From Cristatella mucedo (taxonomy: Eukaryota > Bryozoa > Phylactolaemata > Cristatellidae), in contig WPIO01000034.1 of NCBI GenBank assembly GCA_009760855.2, forward strand, positions 3,777,501-3,841,500: a stretch of DNA of 64,000 bases. Direction: 5' to 3'. Below the pieces are notes generated by a model that was not told the origin of the DNA, made no database searches, and saw only the letters and a program-made list of their open reading frames with translations. Shown here in pieces: positions 17,421-29,232 of this stretch (position 1 is its first letter; each line of letters opens with the position of its first letter). The translations under genes were made by a program, and so were the position numbers.

Positions 17421-20400
17421 CGTTCGAGGTGTGCTCACGTGATCTACCGTTTCATTTCCCTTTTTCAAATGGTCAATCTAGTGAGAACCAGTTGGGCTCC
17501 ATCACGTGGCCGAAGGCAAAGAAGCATTGCTCCTCTGAAGGTATTCTACCGTCCCTTCACTAGCTGTTCTGGAGCAATGCAGGAATGCAGCGCATCACCA
17601 GAGCGAGGCCTAAGTTTTGGGGTGCAGAATTGCTAGTTGGCTAAGTGGAGCTGCCTGCAGGCAGCCCATGAACGTTGAGCCCGCGGGAGCCGCCCCATTA
17701 AACGTCCAGCACCGTGTCAGCACTGTGTGCCTAGAATGGGACGCACGTCATTGCTAGATAGAGAGACGCGTCGCCATCCTTGAGCTGCGAGCGTGTCACT
17801 GCTCGCCGCAGCGGCGCCAAGAAAGTGAGCGACGAAGTGACGCTTCGCGGGGTGCCTAAATAGGTCAAAGTGAGGTCAATTCGCCTAAATAGGTCAAAGT
17901 GAGGCCCTCGCTCTGGACAGAAACGACTGAACGCGGCTGAAGGGGCTGCAGACTCTGACGGATGGAAGGACTGTGCCGTTGCATAAGTTCGTGCGAGCGC
18001 AGGCGATTCGATATTTTGAGCTTTCATGCTCTCAGTATAGGGAGTGTAAGCAGGCATCGTCGCCGGTCATGGAGATTTGGCAGCTCCTGCCCAACCCCCT
18101 CCGTTAAGGAGTTATAAGAGGTGTTGTGCCCGGTTAGAAGGTTTGAAGTGGGGGTCGTGTCCGGTTAGGAATGAGGCCCACGGTAGACAAGCTATGCTTG
18201 CGAGAAGTGTCGGATTTAAGATTGAACTAGATGCACAGCGACATCGTCCGCCGGCGAATAGAGATTCGTTTGAATCTCCTAATCTTCTAATCCCCCAATC
18301 CCTAATCACCTTATCCCCTAATCGCCTAATCCCCTAATCGCGCTGAGTAAGTCGATCTGGCACATGCTAACGAGCTCATGGCCCCATGGTATTAATTATT
18401 TCCATTGAGGCAGCCCTATGGGTGAGGCAATCTACTTACTGCAACTGCTCTGCTGCCAGAGCATCCGGTAATCGATAACATCCGTGACATCGAGGTCATC
18501 GCCTCCCCGCCCGCCAGTCCCGCCCTCAGCGCTAGATGGTTCCTGAGAGATGGCTAGGCTAAGCACTATAAGAAGGGCTCCATGTCCAAAGACGCTGCAG
18601 TTATGCTCGCAGATAGCCGTCTGCTGCAGTGCAAAACGGCATGGCGCAGGCTTGGCCTGGCTATCGCAGTCACGTGTAGCCGCTACAGAGATCAAAACTT
18701 AAAAGCGAGTCGACTTTCGGATGAACACACTCTTTCGAAGAGTGGCTAACAAAATGTCTCGGCTGAGTCTTCGCAGCGAAGAGCTGAGCGGGCGGCTCAC
18801 ACTATGCGCCCACTGGACTCCAAGATTTGCGCCGTTCTTTTTATTGGACGGACACAATCAAATCTCAACTCTTTTGTTACGGTAACCGTTGGCTGAAATC
18901 ACTGTTGTAAAACACAGTAATACAACAATGACTACCACTGTGCGTAATACAAAGATAACTACCACTACCAGCTGCGCACTATGAAGTGTGGCAGGAGCTC
19001 TTTGTGGTCTTTTATTGGTACAATAATTGGAGCATTTTCTTCCTGACATTGGAAACCAGAATGCTTATGCCGACATGCTTCCAAGCATTGGCATCCGGTG
19101 CGCTCGACGTCTTTTGGGCAGCAAAATAATTAATCAACTGGATACTGAGCCAGTTTTCCGTCGTCTACACCGGTACCTAGGGTCGTGAGTACAGGTGAGG
19201 CTAGCTAGGGCTGTTAGTCCTAATGTTGTTGCATGGCGTGGCTCTGTGCAACAATCGTTCTCTGTCTTTTCAGTCGCCATTGGCAGAAAAATTTGAAAAT
19301 TTGGAGTGCGTGGGGCTGTCGAATACGGCAGCCAGATAGAACGGAGACCGCAATGGTGGTTTTTAATCAATCGAGATTCCCCGAGAACGAGCGTTTATCT
19401 AAATTGATTATAGACCGATGCTGGATCTTTTCAGTCGGAGGTCAATCTATCTCCAAACTTTAAACTTCAAATCTCAAAAAACTTCTGAGCATGTCTAGCT
19501 AGCATTTGCACTTGGATGGCAGCCAACTCTCCGGTGGCAGAAAACTCTCCAAACTCGGGCAAACTCTTGACTAACGATAAGATAACTTGCTTCGAGAAAA
19601 CCAAGTGTCGCTCGAAAACAGGAAATCCTAACCCTAAATACGGGCTCGACTAGCATATATTCAGCCCGTTTGCTTCAGTGCGAAAGCCCGGTGTCCTGGT
19701 CTTTGCAGTAAATGACCGCGTCAACTCCATACACATGTCTGCCTTTCCGCGAAGTAACTTGGAGAAAATTTGGGCTTGCGTGCTTTGGTGAGAGCATTTC
19801 AGGACCAGGTCAGTCAAGATCAAAAGAATGAAGGTATCTAAAAGTGAGAGACGGAACCTTTCAAGTTTATCCGCCGCTCGATAGCACGGCTAGACCATCC
19901 AGCGATACTGGTGTCTGAGATCGAACGTGGAGAGAGCAACGCCCGACGCGCGGCCCGCTTAGAGTGGTCACATGGGACGGTCGCGTGGGATGCCGGGCAA
20001 GCCTCGCCGTCCGACGGTCGCAGGAGCCGAGGGCACCGAACCGCGAACGGCATTGCAGCTGCTTGCCTTAACTTGCTACCGCGAGAAGTCGGCTCTTTTG
20101 AGTTCCGGAGAGAAGAAGCAGCAGCTGCATCTCCGTGAGATCATCTCGTGAGATCATCTCGTGAGCGGTTCGAGCAAGCACGACCGGCAGTGTGTCGACG
20201 CGTCGCCAGTGGCAGTGGTACGAGCGCGAGTGGCAGACAAATTGACAGGAAGTGCTCGGAAGTGCACGTCCCGAGACACGCGATCCGAAAGCGGCTGAAA
20301 GACGAAGGTGAAGGTGACTGCTGCCGCCAGTCCGGCGGCGGCTGTCCGTGAAATCAACTCCAGATCCTTTGGAGGCAATGCCTTCTGTTCGTATGCGCAG

Positions 20401-20583
20401 CAACATGGAACGTACAATCGACTAGCATGACTTTCCCTGACTTGATGTTTAAAACAGAAGCTAAACATCTATCCATCATCCATCAAAATCCATCAAAACA
20501 TGCACTCAGTACGAGTGAATCGTGCTCCACGCGACAAACGCGTATTGGCAATAACCAATCGACGCGCTCTCTTTCCAGCATGA
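17419..20583. other. Intergenic DNA, no gene recognised
   Basis: No frame here has a recognisable domain or convincing length. Small structures seen: a 22-bp direct duplication around 17,852-17,903 (core CCTAAATAGGTCAAAGTGAG) and the telomere-like tract at 18,275-18,340. A short direct repeat GAGATCATCTCGT lies near 20,140-20,162. An exon of a multi-exon host gene cannot be excluded. Confidence 0.4.
18275..18340. repeat. Telomere-like degenerate CCTAATC repeats
   Basis: About nine imperfect heptamers of CCTAATC/CCCTAAT type in a row. They resemble an interstitial telomere-like tract, but are degenerate and not the canonical CCCTAA hexamer. Confidence 0.6.
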
Positions 20584-20591
20584 GTGTATAC

Positions 20592-23282
20592 AAGTTGTGT
20601 CCAACATTTTTGCGTTGGGGGGCCACATTTCAAAAATTTAAAAGGTCCGGGGCCACATGTAAATTGGCGTAGTTGACCGCATCAGAAAATAAGATCGTAA
20701 TTTAGTATGATTATTACTATTATACTTAATAAATGTACCGCAATACAATAGTATTTTTTAGCATAATTATAATTAAAAATAATTAATAATACAAATTTAA
20801 TCATGTGTCCTGGAAAATAATTCGATAGATACTATGGCCAATCTTTTACTTTTGGATTTTTATTTTAATAACATGAAGAAAGAAACTTCTAAAAATTCCA
20901 AAATTACATGACAATGACTCACATAGTATTAATGTATTCGGATTAATTAAATGCCACAGGTATTCAATGTCTTCTGCACTGCAGGCATCAATGAGATATT
21001 TGGCATTTTTTCTGTTTGGATAAAAAGTCGACATATGCTGCAACAGTGGATGTGGCAATTCTAAGGATTCCTGATAAATGTTCATCTGTGAGAACGGATC
21101 GAGTCTTTGTTTTCACATGTTTCAGTCTGGAAAAAGCTGTTCACAGCAATATGTGCTGCCAAAAAGTGCAATATACCTGCGAGCATGTTTGGCTAGGTTA
21201 GGAAAAGACTCTGATGAAACAGGTAACAAGGTCATGCTGATCATAAGCAGTTTTTAAATTGCTGTCATTATGAATGTCGATTAGTTCGATTTGAAATTCA
21301 TCAGGTGCATCAGAGGGATCGATATTAAATGGATTACTAATCATGTTCATGTCATCCGCATGTTGTTGGAAATCCTGAAACCTCTCTTTGAATTCATCAA
21401 CAAGTTTGCTAACAAGAGTGGAGTACTTCATATGAGCCAGCGTATCAGGCGATCTTGTTACTAGTGTTGTGAAATGTAACAGTTTTTTCTGATCCAAGTG
21501 TTTCCGGAAAAGTTTCAGCTTTTGCACAAACGTGACAACACACTCATACATTTTATGGACCAGTTGATCCTTACCTTGGAGTTTGAGATTAAGATCTGCA
21601 AGATGTTTGGTCATGTCCACCAAAAAAGCCAAGTCATTCAACCACTGCTGGTCATCGAGGAAGCCAACATCTTTTCCCTTTTCTGTCATACATGTTTTTA
21701 TTTCGTCCCGAAGTGACCAAAACCTGGCTAACGTGTTTGCCCTACTTGGCTAACGGACTTGGCAGAAATAAATAACATCACAATGATCTGATCCCAACTC
21801 TTCAAGGAAAGCCTGAAATTGTCTGTGGTTTAGCGCACGAGACCTTATCACGTTGACTGTTGAAACTAAATTGTCCATTACATGTTGCATGCTCAAGATC
21901 TTTGCACATAGCTATTTTTGGTGGATGATGCAGTGATGACTGGCAATTTTGTGAGGTACTAATTTTATCATTTAAAGATAGAAATCCATTGTGTCTACCT
22001 GTCATTGAAGGGGCTCCGTCTGTGGTTAAACCAATCAATTTAGTTTCAGGAAGATTACATTTTGTGAGGACCCTCTTGACCTGATCCAAAATATCCCTCC
22101 CTGTTGTAGTGCCTTTCATTGAACATATATCCAACAGTTCTTCGATAATGACAAACTTTCCTGTTACTCCGCGTACAAACACCGACAGTTGAGCCGTATC
22201 GCTATTGTCCGTGCTTTCTTCGAGCGCAAGAGAATAAAATTCGCATCCAGCAAGTCTTTTAGTCAGACTTTCTTCTATGTTGGATGCGAGCTCGTCAACT
22301 CTTCTCGCAACCGTTTGATGAGAAAGACTGACTTTCTCTACTTCTGACTTCTTTTCTGGACAGACCACACCAGTAAACAGCCTGAGGCATTCCTTAGCAA
22401 ATTCACCATCGGAAAATGCTTTCCCCCGCTCAGCTATAGCTTCAGCTATTAAAAAACTTACTTTGGTCGAAGCCTCAGACTTGTTGCTGACTGCTGTAAA
22501 CAATGATTGCTGTCCGATGACGCTCTGTTTCAACGAGTTCACGCGATCAATTTGAAGTTGACCAGTCAGGCTGTTGTACCAGTCGCCATGCTTTGTTGAA
22601 AAATGTCGCTTAACATTGTACTCCTTTGCAACGGCAATTTTTTCTTAGCATATTAGGCACATTATCCTACCGAAGCGTTCCATTACAAAATAGTCTGCAG
22701 TCCAAGATGCTTTGAAAAGTCTTCCTTCTGCGTCAATTTTTCGTTTTTGCTAGTATTCACATTCGCCGCCATTTTTCTCTGTGAAATAAAAACAAATCAG
22801 TCACGCATTGATTAATTTATATTTTATCACAGCAATATCTTAGCATTAGTAAGTAAGTTGAGCAACACGCGTTTTTTGAAAAACCTACGTGACTGATTCC
22901 AGTTCGTGCAGCAGCAGCTGAGAAACGGCTCTTTTTTCTATCCACAGTGTGAAACAGTTAATTCCGCTTGCGGAATCGTTATACATGTGATCGTAATGGC
23001 GCTGCAGTAGCACAAATATATTACCCCTTCACGCCAAAATGTTGACATGAAGGCTAGCAAAATTAATAGATTTTTTTACCTTCACGCGAAAATAGCCATT
23101 CGGACACCTTCACGTTTCACGCGCGCGTGAGGACATCACAGCGCCTTATATCGCCGTTTGGAATGATTAAAAATTAACGTAAAACATGGAGTGACAAATA
23201 TTTTTGGGATAACGTTGCGGGCCGCAAAGAAGACCTCGGCGGGCCGGCTTGTGGCCCACGGGCCACGCGTTGGACACCCCTG
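20592..23282 (-). mobile_element. hAT-type DNA transposon with 8-bp target duplications
   Basis: The element is bounded by inverted ends containing GTGTCCAAC (left) and GTTGGACAC (right, before CCCTG). It is flanked by GTGTATAC on both sides (20,584-20,591 and 23,283-23,290), the 8-bp duplication expected of hAT elements. Subterminal GGGCCACA-type motifs also mirror each other. It encodes a broken transposase on the minus strand. Bases 22,800-23,280 and 20,600-20,990 are non-coding subterminal DNA. Confidence 0.88.
20990..22770 (-). pseudogene. hAT transposase of the GTF2IRD2/ZBED-like group, decayed
   Basis: Coding pieces in order: a BED-type finger region (about 22,640-22,770, with a stop after MERFGRIMCLIC), then 21,802-22,542 with SLALEESTDNSDTAQLSVFV (the DESTD-like catalytic region) and KLIGLTTDGAPSMTGRHNG. 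Next comes 21,198-21,689 with KGKDVGFLDDQQWLNDLAFL and DMTKHLADLNLKLQGK. The C-terminal dimerisation part (CEQLF...LTDEHLSGILRIA) is at about 21,000-21,190. This is the order of the family domesticated in vertebrates as GTF2IRD2. Several frameshifts and stops make it non-functional. Confidence 0.85.
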
Positions 23283-24169
23283 GTGTATACAAACAGATTT
23301 ATATTGCGTAAGTCTTTCACTAATATCGGTATCTCGGCTCAGGGCCCATCTTCCCCGCTGTCGGCCTCTCGTGCGAACTTGCCAGTCACTCTGCTAATTA
23401 GCATAAACTAGCATTATACTTTGGCCTCGGGCTAACCGGAGAGCAGATAGCTGTAGTATAGAGTTCCGCCTAGTCAAGTTCCAGCCTGACCTCCATACTT
23501 GCGTGACGCCATATTTGATTCAGGTAGCCCTATGATGCAATAGCATTCTGCTGGGTGGTAAAAGGGTCGTATAATAGCGGTAAGACGTCTATAGAGCGTC
23601 TCTTAAAAGGCCGCACAGCCAGCCAAGCTTCTGCGACATGTTGTCTAAATACCGCACCCCACGAGGGTGTTTTGTTCACGAGATCCCCGACCGATTCACC
23701 ATTCGCCTTTTCACCCGAGCAATTTAGACTGCATTGTACCTCTCTCCCTGTCGACGTGCATAGCTAGGTATTGAAGTTCCAAAGGCAGCTAAGGTTAGCG
23801 ACGCCACCCGGAGCTAAGAGGTCAACAGGCGGACGTACTTCAATCCTCGCCAGGTCGCGCGCTCTCTCTCTCTCTCGCTCTCGCTCTCCCGCTCTCTGGT
23901 CGACGATATGATCGATGTCCTCTCCAACGTCCGCTCGTCGCCGAGCGCTGAAGGCAAGTGGAGGCGGCGCTGAGCGCTCCCGTCCGTCCGATGCGCTCCA
24001 CTCGGTCGCTCGCGCCCGCGGCAGCTCGAGCGGCCGGCGCTGCTGAGCGGCTGAGCAGCGCTGACTGAGCAGCGCTGCTCAGCTGCTCAGCTGCTCAGCC
24101 ATCGGTCGAGGGCGGTCGGTCGGCGCTCTCTGCCTCTCCCCCGCTCCGAGCGTCGTCGTCGTCGTCGTC

Positions 24170-24170
<1 letters not shown>

Positions 24171-24222
<52 letters not shown>
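24171..24222. repeat. (CT)n microsatellite, preceded by (CGT)n
   Basis: About 52 bases of CT dinucleotides follow directly on seven CGT trinucleotides. Confidence 0.97.
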
Positions 24223-24226
<4 letters not shown>

Positions 24227-24663
24227 CCAAGGCTCCGGCTTCGGCAGCTTCGCTTTGGGGGAGCCGGCGGCAAGCATGGCGCACCGCTGGCGGGGGTGGA
24301 GGAGGAGGAAGAGCCGCGTGCTGAAGTCGAGGCCGCACTGTGACTCCCAGGCCGCCGCCGCCGCCGCCGCCGCCGCCGCCTCGCCGTTAGTCTCGAGCCG
24401 CCGACGGCTGAGCGAGAATGGCACGCCCACGCTCCCGGCGCTTTGCCCCGCCCTCTGCGAGCGTCCCTTCGCTTGAGCTCGAGGTCGGGATCCGTGCGTG
24501 CGTGCCGGGACCGGGTTCTGTTGTATCACTGCTGCTCTGGCTGCAGACGTTTGGCAGCCTTTATATGGCGGGAGTAGCCTCGGCGGCGGCAGCGGCGGCA
24601 GCCTTCGAAGTGACGCCACCACGTAGTCAGCGGTCCGCTGCGCTGCGACACGTGTGCGCCCAC

Positions 24664-24701
24664 CGAGCTCTCGGGCACGCCCGAGCGTGCCCGAGAGCTC
24701 G
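24664..24701. repeat. Perfect 16-bp inverted repeat with 6-base loop
   Basis: Arms 24,664-24,679 and 24,686-24,701 are exact reverse complements (CGAGCTCTCGGGCACG). GC-rich, so a stable hairpin is expected. Confidence 0.9.
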
Positions 24702-24836
24702 ACCGTCGCCATTGCAGCGGCGCATGCGGCCTTGCTGCTACCGATAGAGCTGCTAACGCTCGTTGGATTGAGGGGGAATTATCGTCCAGAATAATTGCCG
24801 ATCACGTGCAGCATACGCAGCGGCTCAGAGTGCGGC

Positions 24837-24837
24837 C

Positions 24838-24901
<64 letters not shown>

Positions 24902-24904
24902 GAG

Positions 24905-24998
<94 letters not shown>

Positions 24999-25000
24999 CC

Positions 25001-25026
<26 letters not shown>
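24837..25026. repeat. (GA)n microsatellite, interrupted
   Basis: About 190 bases of GA dinucleotides broken by a few GGC, CAT and GGCC interruptions. Confidence 0.97.
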
Positions 25027-25031
<5 letters not shown>

Positions 25032-25975
25032 TCGAAAATGGGTGCGATGTCCCAAAAGCTTGTAGAGACTGATGCTCAGGCCGTGGCGCGGCTCAGACAA
25101 CAGGAGGAGTGCGAGGAGCTAGTTACTTTCCCTGGCGCAAGGTGACCTTCTGGCGCGCCGCCGAGAATGCTTCTACTTCTTAGGGACTGCCCGGCTAGCG
25201 GAGGTTTTCCGTGTGGTGCACCGCTTTGTAGTGTGGAGCCAGTCTTAATAGTAAATCTAATAATTTATCAATCTATCGTTTATTATTTATATTAATCTAT
25301 TAATGAATAGATATATTAATTACTATTACCACTAATCCATTTCTGTTCGAACGAGGGAGTTGGGCGGGCGCTTACGCCAGCGATCGACTGCCACGGAGCA
25401 GTGAGGGGCAGCGAGACAGGAGGAGAGTTCAGCGGACGCCGCCGAATGCGCTCGCACGGTGCCCGTGGCTCGCATTCTGTGTCTGTATGTGTGAGTTCGC
25501 GGAGCGCGTGATCCCTGAGTAGAGATTTGGCGCTGGAGAGTGGAGTTTAGGGTCACCCGCCTCCGGCCAGGAGGCGGAAAAAGGGATTGCTTTCGTTTAG
25601 CGAAACGGCGCCCAGTTCGAGCATGGTAGAGGCGGAAGTCTGCTCCAGTCAGGAGTCAGAGTCAGGTGAGGCGATGGTCGGGGCATCAACGCTTGGTGCG
25701 GAGGCCCCTGCACGCCCGAGCCGACGTCGCTTGTCACGTGCTTCGTTGTTCGGCTCCTCCATCCGCTTGGGTGGCGCCGCGGCACTTACGCAGGTGACGT
25801 AAGTACGGGGAGGTAATTCCCCGGTAGGTGCACTCGTCTCAGTGAGAGCCTGCGTGGAGCGTGGCGATAGCGCAGAACTAGACGCGCCGTGACGTTGTGC
25901 GCCTTCGCGAATAAAGTGACTCGATCTAGCGCACGACGCAAGACACAATACGACACAAGACACAAGGCGCACGAC
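25027..25975. other. Intergenic DNA upstream of the first sulfotransferase gene
   Basis: No domain is found in any frame. An AT-rich island with ATTAAT/TTTATT runs lies at 25,245-25,330, otherwise GC-rich. It might hold the promoter and a non-coding first exon of the gene at 26,393, but no site can be fixed from sequence alone. Confidence 0.35.
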
Positions 25976-25978
25976 ACA

Positions 25979-26022
25979 ATATATATATATATATATGCTA
26001 TATATATATATATATATATATG

Positions 26023-26056
<34 letters not shown>
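25979..26056. repeat. (TA)n microsatellite with GC interruptions
   Basis: TA dinucleotides interrupted twice by TGCTATA. It abuts the 3' end of a minus-oriented SINE-2 and may have grown from its tail. Confidence 0.95.
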
Positions 26057-26058
<2 letters not shown>

Positions 26059-26225
26059 GATTCAGCAGCCTTATTTATATACGACAGAAACACCTTAACG
26101 GTCATCACCAGCACTTGTAGTGGACAATAAAGGAAAACCGCCCACTTCAGGAGCCCACGACCCGGGGGCTGTAGAGCGAGCACCTTACAACCTTAGCGAA
26201 GATCCTATTGGGGCCTACTTCGCGA
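26056..26225 (-). repeat. SINE-2 copy (tRNA-derived)
   Basis: Read on the minus strand: a degenerate tRNA-like head with A-box-like GTAAGGTGCTCGC, a CGTGGGCTCC region in place of the B box, then the body GTGGTGATGACCGTTAAGG and the end AGGCTGCTGAATCAG. It shares this body with four other copies in the window. Confidence 0.7.
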
Positions 26226-26370
26226 AAGCTTCGCTGCAGTAACGCTTCTCAAGCACACGCGAAGCAGCACTAGCTTCAAACGCGAGAAACGTGAGGCGGC
26301 GCGATGAAGCAGCTCTACGCAGCCTCATTATCGTGAAGCGGTCCGACAGTAACAAATTTCTGCCTTTTTC

Positions 26371-26373
26371 CAG
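26371..26373 (+). other. Possible 3' splice acceptor before the first sulfotransferase ATG
   Basis: A pyrimidine-rich run (TTTCTGCCTTTTTCCAG) ends in AG 20 bases before ATG 26,393. An intron in the 5' untranslated region would end here. This is a weak single-site call. Confidence 0.35.
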
Positions 26374-26392
26374 TGATGTCATCGCAGGAAAG

Positions 26393-27910
26393 ATGACTGC
26401 CTGTCACTTTCCTCTGCGCAGGAAGTTCACGTGGCTGCTCGCTGGCGCGAGCGTGCTCCTCATTTTGTCAGTCGCCCGGAACAAGCCCTGCGACTGCGAC
26501 ACCGCGCGCAGAGCGCCGCCTGGCGCCGCCGTTAGCCACGAGCGCGCCTGCGGCGACGGCGCGGCGCCGCCGCTGAGCGCAACGTCGACGGCGAATGGCC
26601 GCAACGGCTCACTCGGGCTGGCGCCGAAGACGCACGTCTACTTCCTGAAGACGCACAAGTGCGCGAGCACCACGGTGCAGCGCATCATCCTCAGCTACGG
26701 CCTGAGGAACAACCTGTCGTTCGCTCTGCCCAGGACGCTGCTCAACAACTTCTACCCGCACCAATACTCGCCGCGGCTAGCGAAGCGCACCGCCACATAT
26801 CCGCACTTCGACGTCATGGCGGCGCACGCCAGGTACCATCCGACCGCCAAGCGGTACATGCCGTCCGACACGACGTTCGTGTCCATCGTGCGCGACCCAG
26901 CCGACCAGATGGAATCGATGTACTATTATTACTACCGCCGAAAATGCCCGGGCTTCGCGCGCAAGTCCTTCGAGGATTACGTGGCCGGCTTGCCGGCGCC
27001 GCCGACTCCGGAGCAGCAGCAGCAGCAGCAGCTGCACAACGAAGGCGGCGGCGGCGGCGGCATCGCGTATCGTCTGCCGTGCGACGTCGCCGACTTGCGC
27101 TTCATGCAGCTGCACGATCTCGGGCTGAACATGTCGCGCGAGTTCCCGACGCGCGAGCACGTGGCCGAGCACGTGGCCGCGCTCGACCGCGCATTCGACC
27201 TCGTGCTGCTCGTCGAGCGTCTCGACGAGGGCCTCGTCCTGCTGCGCGACCTGCTCGGCTGGAGCGCCGACGACGTGATCTACCTCAAGAGCAACGCGCG
27301 AGCGCGCAGCAGCGCCGGCGGCGGCCGCATGTCGAGCGAGACGCGAGCGAAAGCGAACGCCTGGAACTGGGCCGACAGGATGCTGTACGATCACTTCAAG
27401 GCCAAGTTCGAGGACGCCGTGCGGCGGCGCGGCGCCGACTACGTGCGGCGCGAGCTGGACGACTTCCGCCGACGGCAGGAGTCCTTCTACGAGTTCTGCG
27501 TCGAGTCGGTGGTGGCCGCGAGGCTCGGCGGCGGCGGCGCGCAGGGAGGCAAGTCGGTGCAGATGAGCTCGTACATGCTCAGCGAGCGAGGCGAGCGAAA
27601 CGCGACGTGCCGCCTGGCCGCCATGTCGGAGCTCAGGCTGTTCGATCGGATCAACGAGCTTCGCCCACCGGTGGGCCGGCGCAGCGCTTCCGGCGGCAGC
27701 CGCTCAGCCGCTTCCGGCGGCGGCGGCGGCGGCGGCCCTCTGTCGCCGCCCGCCGACGACGATGCGGCGGCGGCGGCGGCGCCGCGAGGGTCGCCGTCGA
27801 ACCGAGGCGACTCTGTGCAGGATCGCCGAGGCGCGAGCGACGCGTCTACGGGCGCCAGCGACGTGCGAACGATTCGCAAGGTGGTCGTCTTCAGAAAGCC
27901 ACGGCATTAG
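26393..27910 (+). CDS. Galactose-3-O-sulfotransferase family protein, copy 1
   Basis: A Golgi type II membrane enzyme expected to transfer sulfate from PAPS to galactose of glycolipids or glycans (Gal3ST family). 505 residues from ATG 26,393. I prefer this start because a membrane anchor follows at residues 12-28 (FTWLLAGASVLLILSVA) and the longer frame has only a GTG start. PAPS 5'-phosphate loop FLKTHKCASTTV (residues 85-95); 3'-phosphate site FVSIVRDPADQMESMYYY (162-179); RLDEGLVLLRDLLGW and WNWADRMLYDHFKAKF further on. Insertions of Gln and Gly runs lie near residues 205-220. After the conserved end (LRLFDRINELRPP) comes an unusual tail of about 80 residues, rich in Gly, Ala and Ser. It is uninterrupted and GC-rich at third positions. 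Confidence 0.88.
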   Translation: MTACHFPLRRKFTWLLAGASVLLILSVARNKPCDCDTARRAPPGAAVSHERACGDGAAPPLSATSTANGRNGSLGLAPKTHVYFLKTHKCASTTVQRIILSYGLRNNLSFALPRTLLNNFYPHQYSPRLAKRTATYPHFDVMAAHARYHPTAKRYMPSDTTFVSIVRDPADQMESMYYYYYRRKCPGFARKSFEDYVAGLPAPPTPEQQQQQQLHNEGGGGGGIAYRLPCDVADLRFMQLHDLGLNMSREFPTREHVAEHVAALDRAFDLVLLVERLDEGLVLLRDLLGWSADDVIYLKSNARARSSAGGGRMSSETRAKANAWNWADRMLYDHFKAKFEDAVRRRGADYVRRELDDFRRRQESFYEFCVESVVAARLGGGGAQGGKSVQMSSYMLSERGERNATCRLAAMSELRLFDRINELRPPVGRRSASGGSRSAASGGGGGGGPLSPPADDDAAAAAAPRGSPSNRGDSVQDRRGASDASTGASDVRTIRKVVVFRKPRH

Positions 27911-27924
27911 CGAGTGACGCTACG

Positions 27925-27959
<35 letters not shown>

Positions 27960-29080
27960 CCACAGTCCACATTCCTGCCGCCGCGAGGCTCTGTCGCGTG
28001 CCTGCGACTTTCCTAAGCTTCCGAAACGGTGGCTCGAGCGCTCGAGTACAACGTGCGGCAAGACTTCAAACGGCTCTGGCTGCGAAATAAGCACGCAGAC
28101 ATGATAAACGCGCAGACCGACTAGTGCGGCCTACGAGTGCGACGTCTCCAAGTTAGTCGAACTGTTCAAAGCGCCACGCTTCAGAAGTGCGACTGTAAGA
28201 AGACTCCCCTGTGCGTGCGCACAAGGCGGCTTGTTTCGTCATGAAGCGATTTTAAGAGACTTTGCGGAGGAAGCGGCGAGCTTTAGCTGGAACGTCCGCT
28301 GCAGTGCACTCGACTCGAAGCCTTTAAAAGTGTTAGCTAGGTCGCAGCAGCGTATGCTGCATACCGTCTGACGAGATAGCGGACGGCCGGAAAATCAAGA
28401 GCCGTAGCTTGCGGTTGGTGTGCCGGGGCACAGAACTAGAGGAGTTTTTCTTAACGTAAGGGATCGGAGTGTTATTTGTTGCACCGATTTTCTCCGAATC
28501 TTGCAGCAGAGAAGCACTTTCTTCCTTCACCTACTGACAGCGAACACCAGTAATACCATCGATTGTCTTTACCCAATCAGACAATATTGAAAGGAATAAA
28601 AGAGCATCGAAACTCTTTCCAGCCACTTGCCATGCATTAGAATGGGGAATGATTGACTCGCTGATTGGCGACACATGCACAATTTCATCTAAGCACATAA
28701 AGAGCGCTTCACATCGACAGAGCAAATAGCGCTAGGAATAAATGAGTTTTCAACCTAATTTTAAGTGTCGTCAAGTTACTGTCATATTCATAAGAAACTG
28801 TCAGACGATTAAAGGCAGAGTTTAAAGAGAGTTCAGATGTTAACAGATAGGGCATGCGGACTTATTCAGAGGTTTTATCATTAACGTTTTATGTTTTGTC
28901 CTAATAATGTCAGTATAAATTGGTGCATCGAAGTTGCTTCTGCCTTAACCTTAAGCCTTAAGCTTAGTGAGTTGTTCCTTCAACTAAACAAGCCGGTTTC
29001 ACCACCGATTTGCATAAAAAAATTATACTCTCAGAAGGGCATGTGGGCTTCGGAAGCCGTCGTTGGGAAATATATATGCA
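27911..29080. other. 3' flank of the sulfotransferase gene and intergenic DNA
   Basis: Begins with (CT)n followed by (CG)n at 27,926-27,960. No poly(A) signal is obvious in the first 500 bases. No further gene recognised. Confidence 0.4.
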
Positions 29081-29089
29081 TGATATGTA

Positions 29090-29104
29090 TACTATATATA
29101 TGTA

Positions 29105-29180
<76 letters not shown>

Positions 29181-29232
29181 TATATATATATATATATCCT
29201 ATATATATATATCACATATATATATATATATA
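29090..29232. repeat. (TA)n microsatellite
   Basis: About 140 bases of TA dinucleotides, with CATA/CCTA/CACATA interruptions towards the right end. Confidence 0.97.

Larger units (their letters stand above)
23291..24835. other. Intergenic, becoming GC-rich with simple repeats
   Basis: No gene is supported. From 23,850 the DNA is CpG-rich and carries CT runs (23,866-23,895), GCTGAGCAGCGCTG-like inverted repeats (24,035-24,098), (CGT)n at 24,151-24,171, (CT)n at 24,171-24,222 and (GCC)n at 24,352-24,380. Long open frames are composition artefacts. Confidence 0.45.

Noticed and set aside
24095-24712. 205-codon minus frame with RERERE and poly-Ala runs
   Set aside because: The translation is of (CT)n, (CGT)n and (GCC)n repeats; not protein-like.
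26659-28104. 481-codon frame overlapping sulfotransferase copy 1 in another phase
   Set aside because: Arg/Ala/Pro-rich shadow of a GC-rich gene; the sulfotransferase frame has all the family motifs.
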